Shown here: piece after piece, positions 5,692 to 5,774 of the stretch
Layout: each line of letters opens with the position of its first letter
Position numbering within the stretch: the stretch's first letter is position 1
From: JBBDUG01 sp040904025
GTDB lineage: Bacteria > Patescibacteriota > Minisyncoccia > Phycocordibacterales > SW-6-46-9
Length of the DNA: 5,774 bases
Assembly: GCA_040904025.1 (NCBI GenBank)
Contig: JBBDUG010000027.1
Coordinates: 1-5,774 of the forward strand
Reading direction: 5' to 3'
Notes under the pieces: generated by a model
Databases searched by the model: none
What the model was told of the DNA's origin: nothing
What the model saw: the letters and a program-made list of their open reading frames with translations, nothing else
Position numbers and translations under genes: made by a program

Positions 5692-5718
5692 ATTGAGGGG
5701 ATGCTACACCCCCTCAAT
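5692..5718 (-). terminator. Hairpin over the rsmI-like stop codon, possible weak terminator
   Basis: ATTGAGGGG and CCCCTCAAT are perfect 9-bp inverted arms (5718-5710 and 5700-5692 on the minus strand) with a 9-nt loop containing the TAG stop. Only a short T-poor run (TTATCG) follows, so termination would be partial. The upstream arm encodes the last residues IEG of the methyltransferase. Confidence 0.5.
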
Positions 5719-5774
5719 CATTACCACGAACTCTCCTCTGACATGATCCGGATGATCAGCAAAATATGTCTGAA
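5704..5774 (-). CDS. rsmI: 3' end of RsmI-like 16S rRNA 2'-O-methyltransferase (partial)
   Basis: Only the last 22 codons are in the window, read from the right edge to a TAG at 5706-5704. The visible tail ends VRGEFVVMIEGV. RsmI proteins, which 2'-O-methylate C1402 of 16S rRNA, carry a comparable GE(F/M)V(L/V)(I/V)(I/V)EG motif near the C terminus, and this protein stops right after it. Identification rests on that one motif, so it is tentative. The other two minus-strand frames do not give this family-like end. Confidence 0.55.
   Translation of the reverse strand, partial: QTYFADHPDHVRGEFVVMIEGV

Overview
All genes read on the minus strand, so in transcription order the window runs from right to left. 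The standard genetic code fits: three of the four complete genes end in TGA and tryptophan is TGG. The gene content suggests a Candidate Phyla Radiation (Patescibacteria, Parcubacteria-like) genome: a DUF4015 putative glycoside hydrolase, a soluble TraG/TraD-like ATPase with a Lys-rich tail, a lamin-tail/PKD surface protein and compact overlapping genes. This assignment is inferred from family co-occurrence and not from a phylogenetic marker.

In transcription order: (1) the last 22 codons of an RsmI-like 16S rRNA methyltransferase (5704-5774), with a hairpin over its stop codon; (2) a membrane-anchored DUF4015 glycosidase-like protein (4436-5671); (3) a 281-bp gap holding a candidate structured RNA of about 200 nt that ends in a strong intrinsic terminator (4204-4233); (4) a cytoplasmic TraG/TraD/HerA-type ATPase (2328-4154); (5) a 146-bp AT-rich gap with a 31-bp near-perfect palindrome; (6) an exported Ig-like/PKD/lamin-tail protein with a C-terminal membrane anchor (853-2181); (7) a NodB-type polysaccharide deacetylase overlapping it by 4 bp (5-856); and (8) probably the first codons of another gene overlapping that one in the same way at the left edge.

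Three genes that begin their own transcription units (DUF4015, ATPase, PKD/LTD protein) each have a TATAAT-like -10 box only 7-8 nt before the ATG and no ribosome-binding site, which suggests leaderless transcripts. The genes inside the overlapping operon appear to rely on translational coupling. The common theme is the cell envelope: two anchored exported proteins and a cytoplasmic sugar deacetylase. The ATPase points to DNA or protein transfer. The most unusual element is the unassigned structured RNA between the DUF4015 gene and the ATPase.
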